64,000 bases of DNA from Arthrobacter crusticola (GTDB taxonomy: Bacteria; Actinomycetota; Actinomycetes; Actinomycetales; Micrococcaceae): positions 124,001 to 188,000 of the forward strand of contig NZ_SMTK01000005.1 in assembly GCF_004357995.1 (NCBI RefSeq), in the 5' to 3' direction. Below the pieces are notes generated by a model. It saw only the letters and a program-made list of their open reading frames with translations. It made no database searches and was not told where the DNA came from. Position numbers and translations under genes: made by a program. Positions 19,589-28,015 of this stretch are shown in pieces. Each line of letters begins with the position of its first letter. Position 1 is the first letter of the stretch.

Positions 19589-19888
19589 ATGCCCTCCTCC
19601 AACGGCGCGCTCACCGCGCCCCGTACCCGGCCCGCCCCAACCCAACAAAGCCCCACCCAACAAAGCCCAACCCGACAAAGCCCGACGCCGCAGCCACGGG
19701 TTCCGTCCTGCCTGCAGTGCGGCACGGATAACTTCCTGACCTATTCCTCCTACCTGCCGCCCGCGAAGACGCCGGACGGAGGTACGGAGCCGGCACAGAC
19801 CTTCTACACGTGCACCCGCTGCGGGACGGCGGGCGGACACGAGGTCCCCTCCGGGTGGCGGCCACCCGGCTGGTTCTACTGCACCTGA
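19589..19888 (+). CDS. Small zinc-ribbon protein with a Pro/Gln repeat linker
   Basis: A roughly 99-residue protein whose C-terminal half carries two CxxC knuckles, PSCLQCGTDNF and FYTCTRCGTAGG, separated by about 37 residues, and ends GWRPPGWFYCT. This looks like a zinc ribbon. The N-terminal part contains three copies of a PTQQS/PTRQS-type repeat encoded by 15-bp DNA repeats. The frame is open to 19478, and the ATG at 19589 is a guess without a strong ribosome site. I do not recognise the family. Confidence 0.6.
   Translation: MPSSNGALTAPRTRPAPTQQSPTQQSPTRQSPTPQPRVPSCLQCGTDNFLTYSSYLPPAKTPDGGTEPAQTFYTCTRCGTAGGHEVPSGWRPPGWFYCT
19640..19684 (+). repeat. 15-bp tandem repeat, three units, inside the zinc-ribbon gene
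   Basis: Three 15-bp units at 19640-19654, 19655-19669 and 19670-19684 with the pattern ACCCRACAAAGCCC plus one base. Being a multiple of three, changes in copy number would keep the reading frame and only lengthen the linker. Confidence 0.85.
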
Positions 19889-20026
19889 GGACGCACTCCG
19901 GCAGGAACATCTTTCCGGCCGCCGGCAGCGCGGCACCCTCTGGTCGAAGAGGCGCCCCTTTCGACCCGGGCCCATAGCTTGGATGCGGGCCCGCCGCCGC
20001 GCTGCGGTCCGGTCAGGGCGGTCCGG

Positions 20027-20743
20027 TCAGGGTCCGCCGAGGATGGCGCGCGCCCCTGCCGCGATGATGCCGGAGTCGGTCGCCACCGCGATCCGGTCGA
20101 AGCCGAGGGCCCGCAGGATACGGGCGCGCTCCGGATCGCCGGCGAAGATGCCTGCCGCCTTCCCGGCCGCGGACGACGCGGCGGCGATTTCGGCCAAGGG
20201 GCCGTCCCCGTCGGCCAGCAGGGCGTCAACGGTGGTGCCCAACGACAGGGCAAGGTCGAACGGCCCGACGAACAGGAGGTCGACGCCGGGCACCTCGGCA
20301 ATCGCACCGAGGTTTGCCAGCGCCGCTGCGGATTCGATCATGACACCGAGCTGGGGAGCAGCCGCAGCAGGCGGTGCCGCCTCGTGGCCCCAGAGCGGTG
20401 CCAGCGGGCCCCAGCTGCGGGAGCCCTGCGGCGGATACCTGCCGGCGTCCACCACCTGGCGGGCCTGGTCGGCGGTATCGATTTGGGGCACGATCACCGC
20501 GGAAGCGCCGGCATCGAGGGCAAGACCGATGCCGGCCGGGTCGGGGCCCGCGGTGCGGACCGCGAAGGCGAGACCGGCGCCGGCCAGGGCGCGCCCGTTG
20601 TCGATCAGCGAGCGCCGGTCGAACCTGCCGTGCTGGGCGTCGAGGGCCACCCAGTCGAAACCCGACCGGGCAAGCGCGAGAACGGTGTCCACGTCGTCGC
20701 GGATGCACCAGACTCCGGACGACCCGGGACCAATGGCTGTCAT
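20027..20743 (-). CDS. HpcH/HpaI-family aldolase
   Basis: A 238-residue class II pyruvate-type aldolase. Family features are DWVALDAQHGRFDRRSL (the conserved D-xQH pattern), AVIVPQIDTADQARQVVDAGRYPPQGSRSWGP, and the metal-binding LGVMIESAAALANL and GVDLLFVGPFDLALSLG. Members cleave 4-hydroxy-2-oxo acids or 2-dehydro-3-deoxyglucarate to pyruvate or tartronate semialdehyde plus an aldehyde. Its ATG overlaps the stop of the cation transporter by four bases (ATGA), so the two are translationally coupled, an odd pairing. The frame runs open upstream inside the transporter, but the homology starts here. Confidence 0.88.
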   Translation of the reverse strand: MTAIGPGSSGVWCIRDDVDTVLALARSGFDWVALDAQHGRFDRRSLIDNGRALAGAGLAFAVRTAGPDPAGIGLALDAGASAVIVPQIDTADQARQVVDAGRYPPQGSRSWGPLAPLWGHEAAPPAAAAPQLGVMIESAAALANLGAIAEVPGVDLLFVGPFDLALSLGTTVDALLADGDGPLAEIAAASSAAGKAAGIFAGDPERARILRALGFDRIAVATDSGIIAAGARAILGGP

Positions 20744-21585
20744 TGGGAGGGTCCCGCCGGCGTGCCGGGGCAGCAGGAGCACGATGGCTCCCCGGGGGCT
20801 GTCGGGACCGAACCCTCCCCCGGGCTGGAACTGACCGCAGCCGCCGCCGATGTCGCCGCAACAACCGGTGTCGGAGGAACGGCAGGTGTTGCCGCAGCCA
20901 CTGGGGGCGCGCAGCAGGTCTCGCCCTTCCACGCCTCCCGGCCCTCCTTTACGGCAATCGCGGCAATGATCAGCGCGGCGACCGGATCGGCCCAGGACCA
21001 CCCCAGCGTGGAGTTGAGCAGCAGCCCTCCGAGCAGGACCGCGGAGAGGTAGGTGCACAGCAGGGTCTGTTTCGAGTCGGCCACGGCCGAGCGGGACCCG
21101 AGCTCGCGTCCTGCCCGGCGCTGCGCGAGGGAGAGGAACGGCATGACCACGAGGCTGGCCGCGGCCAGGGCGATGCCGACCGGCGAGTGCTGGGCTTCGC
21201 TGCCGACGGCGAGCGCGCGCACCGCGTCGATCGTGACGAAGGCGGCCAAGCCGAAGAACGAGAACGCGATGAACCGCAGCGCCTTCGGTTCGCGGGCCTC
21301 GGGATCGGGTCCGGCGAACTGCCACGCCACGGCCGCTGCGGAGAGCACCTCGACCACCGAGTCGAGCCCGAACGCCAGCAGCGCTCCAGACGAGGCGACG
21401 GTTCCGGCGCCGAGCGCCACCACCGCTTCAATGACGTTATAGGTGATGGTCGCCGCCACCAGGAGCCGGATCCGCCGGGCCAGGAGCCGCCGTCGGCCAT
21501 CGGACGCCAGCGGTGCCGCTGCGCCAGTGGCGCCCGACCGGCTGCCGGATGCTGTTCCGGCGGGGAAGGCTGGATGGGTTGGCAT
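20740..21585 (-). CDS. Cation diffusion facilitator-like transporter with a Cys-rich tail
   Basis: About 281 residues with six hydrophobic helices. CDF-type metal-binding positions are suggested by LLAFGLDSVVEVLSAA in helix 2 and SAVADSKQTLLCTYL plus WADPVAALIIAAIAVKEG in helices 5-6. The C-terminus is not the usual cytoplasmic metallochaperone-like domain but an Ala/Pro/Ser-rich tail with Cys pairs (ETCCAPP, PSCSCCPG). These could bind metal. It presumably exports a divalent or soft metal ion. The start is either ATG 21585 or GTG 21600. First gene of a two-gene unit with the aldolase. Confidence 0.8.
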   Translation of the reverse strand: MPTHPAFPAGTASGSRSGATGAAAPLASDGRRRLLARRIRLLVAATITYNVIEAVVALGAGTVASSGALLAFGLDSVVEVLSAAAVAWQFAGPDPEAREPKALRFIAFSFFGLAAFVTIDAVRALAVGSEAQHSPVGIALAAASLVVMPFLSLAQRRAGRELGSRSAVADSKQTLLCTYLSAVLLGGLLLNSTLGWSWADPVAALIIAAIAVKEGREAWKGETCCAPPVAAATPAVPPTPVVAATSAAAAVSSSPGEGSVPTAPGEPSCSCCPGTPAGPSQ

Positions 21586-21746
21586 CTCCACCCGCCACAC
21601 GATACCGGCTGCCGGCAGCGCGGGTCAGGGGCCGGCGGCCCGGATACGTAGGCTTTCGACGCGCATGCCGTTATGCTTCAGCGGATGAGGCGGTCCGGTG
21701 GCCGTCCGGCACGTACCGCCGCCTCATCCTGGCACGAGGGGAAGCC

Positions 21747-22376
21747 ATGAGCGCAGGGCACGGAACCGACACAGCTCCAACGGCGGGCGGGGCCTTGGGC
21801 GCTCCACCGGCACCCCCTCCTCCGCCCCTCCGGAATGCCTCATCACAAAAGGCACTGTCCCGAAGGGTCCTCCCAGCAGTGGGGCTCGCCGTTGCGGGAC
21901 TGGCCGCCGCCGCGTGGGTGCTTGATCCCGGCCCGTTGGGAAGGGCCCATGACTCGGGTGCTGGAGTATGCATGCCGAAGCCGACCGAGGGCTATGCGGC
22001 GGCGGGCCAGATTGTCCTGGTGAACAGCTCGCGGCACCCCGTGACGTTGAAGAAGGTCGAACTGCAGGAGCCGCAGGGCCTTGACCTCGTCGAGGCGCAC
22101 CTGCTGATGGTGGAGGAGGGCGCGGGAGCCACCTTCGGTGCCGGGTCGACAGTTCCGCGCGATGTCCAGCACCGCCGGTGGTGGGCTGCCGCCGAACCTG
22201 CCGTGGGTAGTGAAATCCCCGCCGGGGCCACCGGGAACCTCGTCCTCGCGGTCACCGACGGTGCCGGTGGCGGCGGCGTCACCGACGGGGCCCGGGTCAC
22301 CTACTCCACCGGATTCCGCAGCTACACGCTGACGTACGACTTCGGGATCACCCTCGCGGCCGACGCCTGCCCCTGA
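21747..22376 (+). CDS. Membrane-anchored exported protein of unknown function
   Basis: A 209-residue protein with a Pro/Gly-rich N-terminal tail of about 40 residues, one hydrophobic helix (about 45-62, VLPAVGLAVAGLAAAAWVL) and an external beta-rich domain containing VLVNSSRHPVTLKKVELQEP and ending TYSTGFRSYTLTYDFGITL. GGGGA sits just before the ATG. I do not recognise the domain. It is preceded by a divergent transporter and followed by a DUF427 gene 116 bp away on the same strand. Confidence 0.65.
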   Translation: MSAGHGTDTAPTAGGALGAPPAPPPPPLRNASSQKALSRRVLPAVGLAVAGLAAAAWVLDPGPLGRAHDSGAGVCMPKPTEGYAAAGQIVLVNSSRHPVTLKKVELQEPQGLDLVEAHLLMVEEGAGATFGAGSTVPRDVQHRRWWAAAEPAVGSEIPAGATGNLVLAVTDGAGGGGVTDGARVTYSTGFRSYTLTYDFGITLAADACP

Positions 22377-22492
22377 GCCTGCCCGGGAATCGAACACCCC
22401 ATCAGGGGGCGCGCCGGGAGGAACCGGCGTAGGCTTAATTTGCGGTCCGGTTTCCGGGCTCAGGACCATCATCGCGGAGGGTGGCGACGAGT

Positions 22493-23335
22493 ATGGGCGT
22501 GCGCATCAGGGACCTCCTGGGCCGGCATCTCGGCGAGCTGCGGTATGAACCGACAGCCAAGCGCATCCGGGGGATGCTCGATGGCCAGACCCTTTTCGAC
22601 AGCCGGAAGGCGTTGCTTGTCTGGGAACCACGGCGTGTCCTTCCCACCTATGCCGTCCCGGTGGGGGACGTTTCCTGCGAGCTGGTGCCGGAGGCCTCTC
22701 CGCCGGCTGAGGCAGGCCCGGACCAGCCGATTGAACTTCCCGATGTCGCAACGAGTGCTCCCCTGCTGAGTCCCACCGTCCCGTTCCGGGTCCACGCCGG
22801 CGCAGGCGTTGCGCTGAAGGCGCGGATGCCCGGAAGCGCCGCGGCCGCCGAGGCCTTCCGCCCGGACGATGCCGACCTGCGGGATTACGTCATCTTTTCC
22901 TTCGACTCGCTCGACGCGTGGCTTGAAGAGGATGAGGAGATCATCGGGCATCCGCGGGATCCCTACTGGCGGGTCGACCGGCGCCGCAGTTCCCTCGAGG
23001 TCGAACTGCGGCTCGACGGGCACACGCTCGCCTCGACGAACCGCCCGCTGCTGGTGTTCGAGACGATGCTGCCGGTGCGCTATTACTTCCCGGCCGACGC
23101 CGTCCGGGTGACGCTCGTCCCGAGTGAGACCCGCTCGATCTGCCCGTACAAGGGCCGGGCCAGGTACTGGAACGTCGAGCTGCCCGAGAAGACCTACCCC
23201 GACCTCGCCTGGACCTATGCTGAGCCGTTCATCGAAACCGCTGACCTTCAGGGGCTCGTCTGCTTCTACGAGGAACGGGCCGATCTTCTGCTGGACGGCG
23301 TGCCGCAGCCGCGCCGCCGGACACCCTGGAGCTGA
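22493..23335 (+). CDS. Large DUF427 domain protein
   Basis: A 280-residue protein in which two related halves can be read: an N-terminal region with RYEPTAKRIRGMLDGQTLFDS and LPTYAVPVGDVS, and a C-terminal DUF427 domain with HTLASTNRPLLVFETMLPVRYYFP, TRSICPYKGRARYWNVE and DLAWTYAEPF. It therefore looks like a tandem DUF427 protein. Function unknown. Start at ATG 22493 or GTG 22481, since GAGGG precedes either. Its last 107 bp are antisense to the CtaG-like gene that converges on it. Confidence 0.85.
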   Translation: MGVRIRDLLGRHLGELRYEPTAKRIRGMLDGQTLFDSRKALLVWEPRRVLPTYAVPVGDVSCELVPEASPPAEAGPDQPIELPDVATSAPLLSPTVPFRVHAGAGVALKARMPGSAAAAEAFRPDDADLRDYVIFSFDSLDAWLEEDEEIIGHPRDPYWRVDRRRSSLEVELRLDGHTLASTNRPLLVFETMLPVRYYFPADAVRVTLVPSETRSICPYKGRARYWNVELPEKTYPDLAWTYAEPFIETADLQGLVCFYEERADLLLDGVPQPRRRTPWS

Positions 23336-24125
23336 CGGGACCGCCGGCAGCTCCGCGCCCGCCCCGGTGGGCGCGGGCATACTCCTGGGCGCAGAACACG
23401 GTGATCAGGGCCGCCTCGGCCAGTGCGCCGCCGTAGTACATCAGGTAGGCCCCGGTTTCGGCCTCGCCGGCCGGAACACCCGGCGGTGGATACGCGTAGA
23501 GGTACTTCGCGAGGACGCCGTGCCCGGCGAGCGCGGCAAGGAGCACCGCCGTCCGCAGGCGGAACCCGGCCCGGTGCGGGTTGGGGTCGACGCCGATGAT
23601 GGCGTTGGTGAAAAGACAGCCCGCCAGGAGGAAATGGAGCTGTACCCCCGCATGTCCGGCGCCGGAGCCGAGGGCCCCCGCGGCCGGGGTGGTGTACAGA
23701 AGCCAGAGGCCTCCGGTATTCAGGACGCCGGCCGGGACCGGATGGGCAAGCACGCGCAGGGGCACGGACCTGAGGATGCCGGAGAGCCGACGGGCGCGCC
23801 CGACGGCGAGCGTCCGCAGGGCCAGCGTAACCGGTGCGGCCAGAACCAGCAGGAGAGGGGCGGCCATGCCCACCAGGAGGTGGGAGCCCATATGGGCCGG
23901 GAAGCTGCCCGGGGCCGGGCCGAGGAAACCGAGGGCAGCCGGGCCGAGGAATCCGAGGGCGGCCGCGGCCACCCCCGCCGACCAGAGCACGCTGCGGTAC
24001 ACCGGCCAGGGCCGTCCGGCGCGCCGTGCACCGGCGGCCGCCGCAAGGTAGAGCACCAGCGCGGCCAGGAACGGGAGGGCTCCAAGCAGCAGGACGCCGG
24101 CGCCCGCGCCGGAGTGCTCATGCAT
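23229..24125 (-). CDS. CtaG-like cytochrome c oxidase assembly membrane protein
   Basis: A 298-residue protein with about seven to eight transmembrane helices. Conserved points are HMGSHLLVGMAAPLLLVLAAP, the VQLHFLLAGCLFTNAIIGVDP segment and GHGVLAKYL, typical of the actinobacterial caa3-type CtaG family thought to assist copper insertion. Its ATG lies within the end of the DUF2243 gene (8-bp overlap), so the pair forms an operon. The Arg-rich C-terminal tail of about 36 residues is encoded opposite the end of the DUF427 gene. Confidence 0.88.
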   Translation of the reverse strand: MHEHSGAGAGVLLLGALPFLAALVLYLAAAAGARRAGRPWPVYRSVLWSAGVAAAALGFLGPAALGFLGPAPGSFPAHMGSHLLVGMAAPLLLVLAAPVTLALRTLAVGRARRLSGILRSVPLRVLAHPVPAGVLNTGGLWLLYTTPAAGALGSGAGHAGVQLHFLLAGCLFTNAIIGVDPNPHRAGFRLRTAVLLAALAGHGVLAKYLYAYPPPGVPAGEAETGAYLMYYGGALAEAALITVFCAQEYARAHRGGRGAAGGPVSSRVSGGAAAARRPAEDRPVPRRSRRAPEGQRFR

Positions 24126-24621
24126 CGGGCCGGGCCGCCCGCCTGCCGCTTCCGGTCCTCCGCCGACGGCGGGCAACGGCTCCGGCAAGGACGGCGCCGA
24201 GCAGGAGCAGCGCCAGGGCCGCCGCGTTCCAGGCCAGGTCGTAGGGAAGCACGTCCACGCCATACCGGATCTGGTGGAACCGGAGCACCTTGTGGTTGAT
24301 GAGCCCGTCGAACAGCTGGAACCCGCCCGCGCCAAGGAACAGCCCGGCCAGAGCGGCGCCGGCCGACGCCGCTCCACGGCGGAGTGTCGAGGCCAGCAGG
24401 AAGAACCCGGCGATGAGCAGGAACAGTTCGACGGCGTGCAGCACCCCGTCCGAGACGAGGCCGACAGTGCCTCCGGCCCGGTCGTAGAAGTGGTGCCAGG
24501 CCAGCAGCTGGTGAAAGACGATCTCGTCGACGGCCGCCATCATCCCCACCCCGATCATCGCTCCCGCCCACATCGAATGGTCGCGGCGCAGCGGTCGGCC
24601 TACCTGGGCATCGGTTGGCAA
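24118..24621 (-). CDS. DUF2243 membrane protein
   Basis: A 167-residue protein with four hydrophobic helices. The family pattern is visible as GAMIGVGMMAAVDEIVFHQLLAWHHFYD in the first helix and GLFLGAGGFQLFDGLINHKVLRFHQIRYGVD in the third, with conserved His, Asp and Glu in the membrane that suggest metal or haem contact. DUF2243 genes commonly sit beside CtaG-like genes, as here. Start at 24621. Divergent from the DUF2087 gene across 308 bp, which contains AT-rich promoter-like stretches near 24825-24845 but no gene that I see. Confidence 0.88.
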   Translation of the reverse strand: MPTDAQVGRPLRRDHSMWAGAMIGVGMMAAVDEIVFHQLLAWHHFYDRAGGTVGLVSDGVLHAVELFLLIAGFFLLASTLRRGAASAGAALAGLFLGAGGFQLFDGLINHKVLRFHQIRYGVDVLPYDLAWNAAALALLLLGAVLAGAVARRRRRTGSGRRAARPDA

Positions 24622-24929
24622 TCCTCTGTCCTCCCTCCAGGGCCCGCGTGCGGCACCGCGCCGCCCGGACGCCCATCCGGCCGCCTACCGGGTCCGGCCC
24701 CTCCCAGCCTCGCACGCCGAAAGCCTTCAGGTCCCGCCGCAGGGGTGGACGCGATTTCCCTTGCCGCGGGGCTCGGGCAATGGCAGAGGGTCAATGCGTC
24801 CGGCGCGCCGCTTTACTTTCCCGTCGGGCCGCCGGACATTTAACGGGACGCACCGCGCCGGGGAACCGGCCGGTGCCGCCGCTCCGGACCGCCGGGCGGG
24901 AAAAGCACTCCAGGAACGGGTCATCCACG

Positions 24930-25433
24930 GTGAATAGCTGGCGACAGGTCCTGGCCGCCCTGGCCAATGAGAAACTCCGCATTGTGTTTGCCGAACTGGT
25001 GCTTGAGGACGCACGCCGACGCGGCGTCGTGGTGCCCGGTCCGAAGCGCACCAAAGCGCTGGACCAGCTCGCTGCCGCCGGACTGGCGGTCCGGGAGGAC
25101 GGTTGGTCCCCCAATCCCTCGATCTTCCGGGTGCTCCTCGAGGCCTCGGGAGGCACCGGACGCAGGGAGGGAATCGAGCGTTTCCTCGTGGCCGGCCGGA
25201 TCGACCAGTATCCGGCAAACAAGCGCCAGCGCCATGAGCTGCTGGGGTGGATTGCCGGAGAGGCGTTCACGCCCGGCGAGGAACTGTCGGAGAAGGAGGT
25301 CAACGAGCGCCTCGGGAGGTTCACCTCCGACCATGTGACGCTGCGCCGCTACCTGGTGGATGCCGAGCTCCTCGAAAGGACCCGGGCCGGCAGCGTCTAC
25401 TCCCCTGTCACCGACGGCTCCGGCGAACGCTGA
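24930..25433 (+). CDS. DUF2087 domain protein with N-terminal winged-helix
   Basis: A 167-residue protein. The first 70 residues (SWRQVLAALANEKLRIVFAELVLED) resemble an ArsR-like winged helix. The C-terminal 75 residues match DUF2087, with RIDQYPANKRQRHELLGWIA, LSEKEVNERLGRF and VTLRRYLVDAELLER. It is probably a transcriptional regulator. Its ligand is unknown. The start is GTG at 24930, with a GGAACGGG stretch upstream. It is 71 bp ahead of the M23 peptidase on the same strand. Confidence 0.82.
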   Translation: MNSWRQVLAALANEKLRIVFAELVLEDARRRGVVVPGPKRTKALDQLAAAGLAVREDGWSPNPSIFRVLLEASGGTGRREGIERFLVAGRIDQYPANKRQRHELLGWIAGEAFTPGEELSEKEVNERLGRFTSDHVTLRRYLVDAELLERTRAGSVYSPVTDGSGER

Positions 25434-25504
25434 GACCGGCGGCCGGGCAGGTCCGGTCGGATGAGGACGGGCGCCGGCGGCGCGGCGGACCTAGACTTCC
25501 GTCC

Positions 25505-26227
25505 ATGGACGAGGGAAAACCGCCGGGCGGACCGGGTGCGCCGGCACTCCTCCTGCTGCCCTTTGAGGGAAGGTGGCTGGCACGGAACAGTCCCGCACGG
25601 CGGGTGCCCAGCCACGGTACCGACCTGCTGGGCGGGCGGTACGCCATCGACTTCATCGGCGTCGACCCGCGCCACCGGACGGCGTACTCCAGCGACTGGC
25701 GGACCCTTGCTGGCACCGAACCCCCAGACCGGTTCGTCGCCTGGGGACAGCCCGTGCTCGCTCCGGGCTGCGGCGTCGTCGTCGGAGTCCACGACGGCGA
25801 ACCGGACCACGCCGCCCGGCGCTCGCAGCTCACGCTCCTGCCCTATGCGCTGGGCCAGCCGGCGCGCCTGCGCGAGGGGGTGGCCGCGGTGGCGGGCAAC
25901 CACGTCGTGATCCGCCTGAGGCACACACCGGCCTTCGTCGCCTTGGCGCATCTGCGGGCCGGATCCATCGACGTGGCCCCCGGCGAGGAGGTCACCGCGG
26001 GCCAACGCATCGCCGGGTGCGGGAATTCGGGCAACTCGACCCAGCCGCACGTCCACCTCCAGGTGATGGACGGCCCGGACGCCTCCACCGCCTGCGGTCT
26101 TCCGATGGCATTCGCCCGTTTCCGGGAATGGCCACGCCGACGGGGTTTCTCCCGCGTCCGGGATTCCGGCCTGCCGGAGGAAGGTGCCGTCGTCGAAGCA
26201 CTGCCTCCGGACGGTGCTCGGAACTAG
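25505..26227 (+). CDS. M23-type (LytM fold) metallopeptidase
   Basis: A 240-residue protein with the zinc-site elements of M23 peptidases: an N-terminal His-x3-Asp pair in PSHGTDLLGGRYAIDF, then FVALAHLRAGSIDVAPGEEV, GQRIAGCGNSGNSTQPHVHLQVMDG containing the HxH pair. No signal peptide or membrane helix is evident, so a classical role in cleaving peptidoglycan cross-links outside the cell is uncertain. Confidence 0.85.
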   Translation: MDEGKPPGGPGAPALLLLPFEGRWLARNSPARRVPSHGTDLLGGRYAIDFIGVDPRHRTAYSSDWRTLAGTEPPDRFVAWGQPVLAPGCGVVVGVHDGEPDHAARRSQLTLLPYALGQPARLREGVAAVAGNHVVIRLRHTPAFVALAHLRAGSIDVAPGEEVTAGQRIAGCGNSGNSTQPHVHLQVMDGPDASTACGLPMAFARFREWPRRRGFSRVRDSGLPEEGAVVEALPPDGARN

Positions 26228-26247
26228 GAGCAGCCGCCCCAACTTGT

Positions 26248-26293
26248 CATACCTAGCACTGCTATGGTTCGATACCCTTTACTTCTAGGTATG
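26248..26293. promoter_or_regulatory. Operator-like inverted repeat upstream of padR
   Basis: A perfect 9-bp inverted repeat, CATACCTAG at 26248-26256 and CTAGGTATG at 26285-26293, flanks 28 bp in which promoter elements would fit. The right arm ends 8 bp before the PadR start codon and abuts the GGAGG ribosome site. Autorepression by PadR binding is the likely role. Confidence 0.7.
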
Positions 26294-26301
26294 GAGGCGC
26301 G

Positions 26302-26664
26302 ATGCGCATCGATAAGGACCTGGTCGCCGCTTCGGCAACCCCACTGGTGCTGGGGATCCTGTCGGACGGTGACCTGTACGGGTACGCGATCCTGAAACGC
26401 GTTGGTGAGCTGTCCGGCGGGGGCATGCAGTGGACCGACGGGATGCTCTATCCCCTGCTGCACCGGCTCGAACGCCTCGGCTATGTTTCATCCTCGTGGG
26501 GCACCTCGGAGGCCGGACGCCGCCGCAAGCATTACGCCATCACCCCCGCGGGCCGGGAGGCGTTCGCCGACCGGCAGGAGCAGTGGACCGTCGTAGCGGA
26601 GGCCCTGCGCCAGGTCTGGCACACAGCGCAGCGCCCGCCCGCCGTCGCGCCGGGGTGGGCGTGA
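26302..26664 (+). CDS. PadR-family transcriptional regulator
   Basis: A 120-residue winged-helix protein with the PadR signature: LVLGILSDGDLYGYAILKRVGEL, MQWTDGMLYPLLHRLERLGYV and GRRRKHYAITPAGREAF. PadR proteins repress their own operon and release DNA on ligand binding. GGAGG lies close before the ATG. The stop shares one base with the next gene's ATG, so the regulator and the membrane protein are coupled. The inverted repeat just upstream is the presumed operator. Confidence 0.95.
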   Translation: MRIDKDLVAASATPLVLGILSDGDLYGYAILKRVGELSGGGMQWTDGMLYPLLHRLERLGYVSSSWGTSEAGRRRKHYAITPAGREAFADRQEQWTVVAEALRQVWHTAQRPPAVAPGWA

Positions 26665-28010
26665 TGGAGCACGCGGAGCTTGAAGCCCAGATCGACAGGT
26701 GGCGCGGCTACGTCCAGCGGCGCCAGGCCATCTCCCCCGCCGACGTCGATGAGCTGGAGGACCACCTGAGGGAACAGGTCGCCGACCGGCAGGCCACCGG
26801 GCTGGACGACGAGGAGGCCTTCTTGGTGGCCATCAAGCGCCTCGGCAACCTCGATGCCGTCTCCCGCGAATTCGCCCGCGAACACTCCGACCGGCTGTGG
26901 AAGCAGCTGGTCCTGATGCCCGAGGACCCGGCGGACGCCGGGGCAACACCGTGGCGCGAACTGGCCATCGTACTCGCGCTCGCCGTCGGCGCCGGCCTCG
27001 CCGTCAAGGCCGGCCTGACGTGGATCGAGGGCGGCGGAGTGCTGGCCCGGAACCTCGGGCTGCTCGTCCTGCCGTTCCTCACCGGATACTTCGCCTGGAA
27101 GCGGCGGTTGAGCGCCCGGGTGGTGCTGGGCATCCTCGTCCCCTTCGCCGTCCTGGCGGTCGCCCTCAACGCCTACCCGTTCACCTCCGGTGGCTCCACC
27201 GAACTGCTGGCCGTGCTTCACGCCCCGGTGGTGCTGTGGCTGCTGGCCGGAATCGCCTACGTCGGGGGCAGGTGGCGCTCGGATGGACGGCGCATGGACT
27301 TCGCCCGGTTCACCGGCGAACTCGTCATCTACTTCACCCTGCTGGCCCTTGGCGGGGCCGTCCTGACCGGGCTCACCTTCGCCGTCCTGCAGCTGGTCGG
27401 TGCCGACCTCGAACCGGTCCTTGAAAACTGGATCCTGCCGTTCGCCGTTCCCGGGGCGCTTGTCGTCGCGGCCTGGCTCGTGGAGGCCAAGCAGAACGTC
27501 GTCGAGAACATCGCCCCGGTCCTCACCCGGGTCTTCACCCCCCTGACGATCGCCATGCTGGTGGCGGTGCTGGCCGTGCTCGCCGCCGTCGGCGGGCTCG
27601 CGGAAGTCGACCGCGGTCTGCTGATCCTCATGGATGCGATCCTCGTGCTGGTGCTCTGCCTCCTCCTCTATGCGATATCGGCCCGCAACTCACTGGCGCA
27701 CCCCGGCGTGTTCGACGTGCTGCAGCTGGTGCTTGTCGCCGCAGCCCTCGCCGTCGACGCCGTGATGCTGACGGCGATGCTGACGCGCATTGCGGAGTTC
27801 GGCTTCAGTCCCAACAAGATCGCGGCGCTCGGGCTGAACCTGCTGCTGCTGATCCATCTTGCCCGGACCGGATGGCTCACGGTCGGATTCCTGCGCGGAC
27901 GCCGTCCGTTCACCGCCCTGGAGCGCTGGCAGACCCGGTACCTGCCGGTGTATGCCCTCTGGGCGGCCGTCGTGGTCCTGGCCTTTCCGCCACTCTTCGG
28001 CTTCATCTGA
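26664..28010 (+). CDS. Polytopic membrane protein with N-terminal HAAS/permease-prefix domain
   Basis: A 448-residue protein. The first 75 residues form the helical prefix found in PadR-associated membrane proteins (ELEAQIDRWRGYVQRRQAIS, DELEDHLREQVADRQATGL, FLVAIKRLGNLDAVSREFA). The remainder has about ten to eleven hydrophobic helices with no nucleotide-binding or catalytic motif. Proteins of this design are presumed targets of PadR regulators and may sense or transport something in the membrane. Function unknown. Starts at the PadR stop. Confidence 0.82.
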   Translation: MEHAELEAQIDRWRGYVQRRQAISPADVDELEDHLREQVADRQATGLDDEEAFLVAIKRLGNLDAVSREFAREHSDRLWKQLVLMPEDPADAGATPWRELAIVLALAVGAGLAVKAGLTWIEGGGVLARNLGLLVLPFLTGYFAWKRRLSARVVLGILVPFAVLAVALNAYPFTSGGSTELLAVLHAPVVLWLLAGIAYVGGRWRSDGRRMDFARFTGELVIYFTLLALGGAVLTGLTFAVLQLVGADLEPVLENWILPFAVPGALVVAAWLVEAKQNVVENIAPVLTRVFTPLTIAMLVAVLAVLAAVGGLAEVDRGLLILMDAILVLVLCLLLYAISARNSLAHPGVFDVLQLVLVAAALAVDAVMLTAMLTRIAEFGFSPNKIAALGLNLLLLIHLARTGWLTVGFLRGRRPFTALERWQTRYLPVYALWAAVVVLAFPPLFGFI

Positions 28011-28015
28011 GCGGG

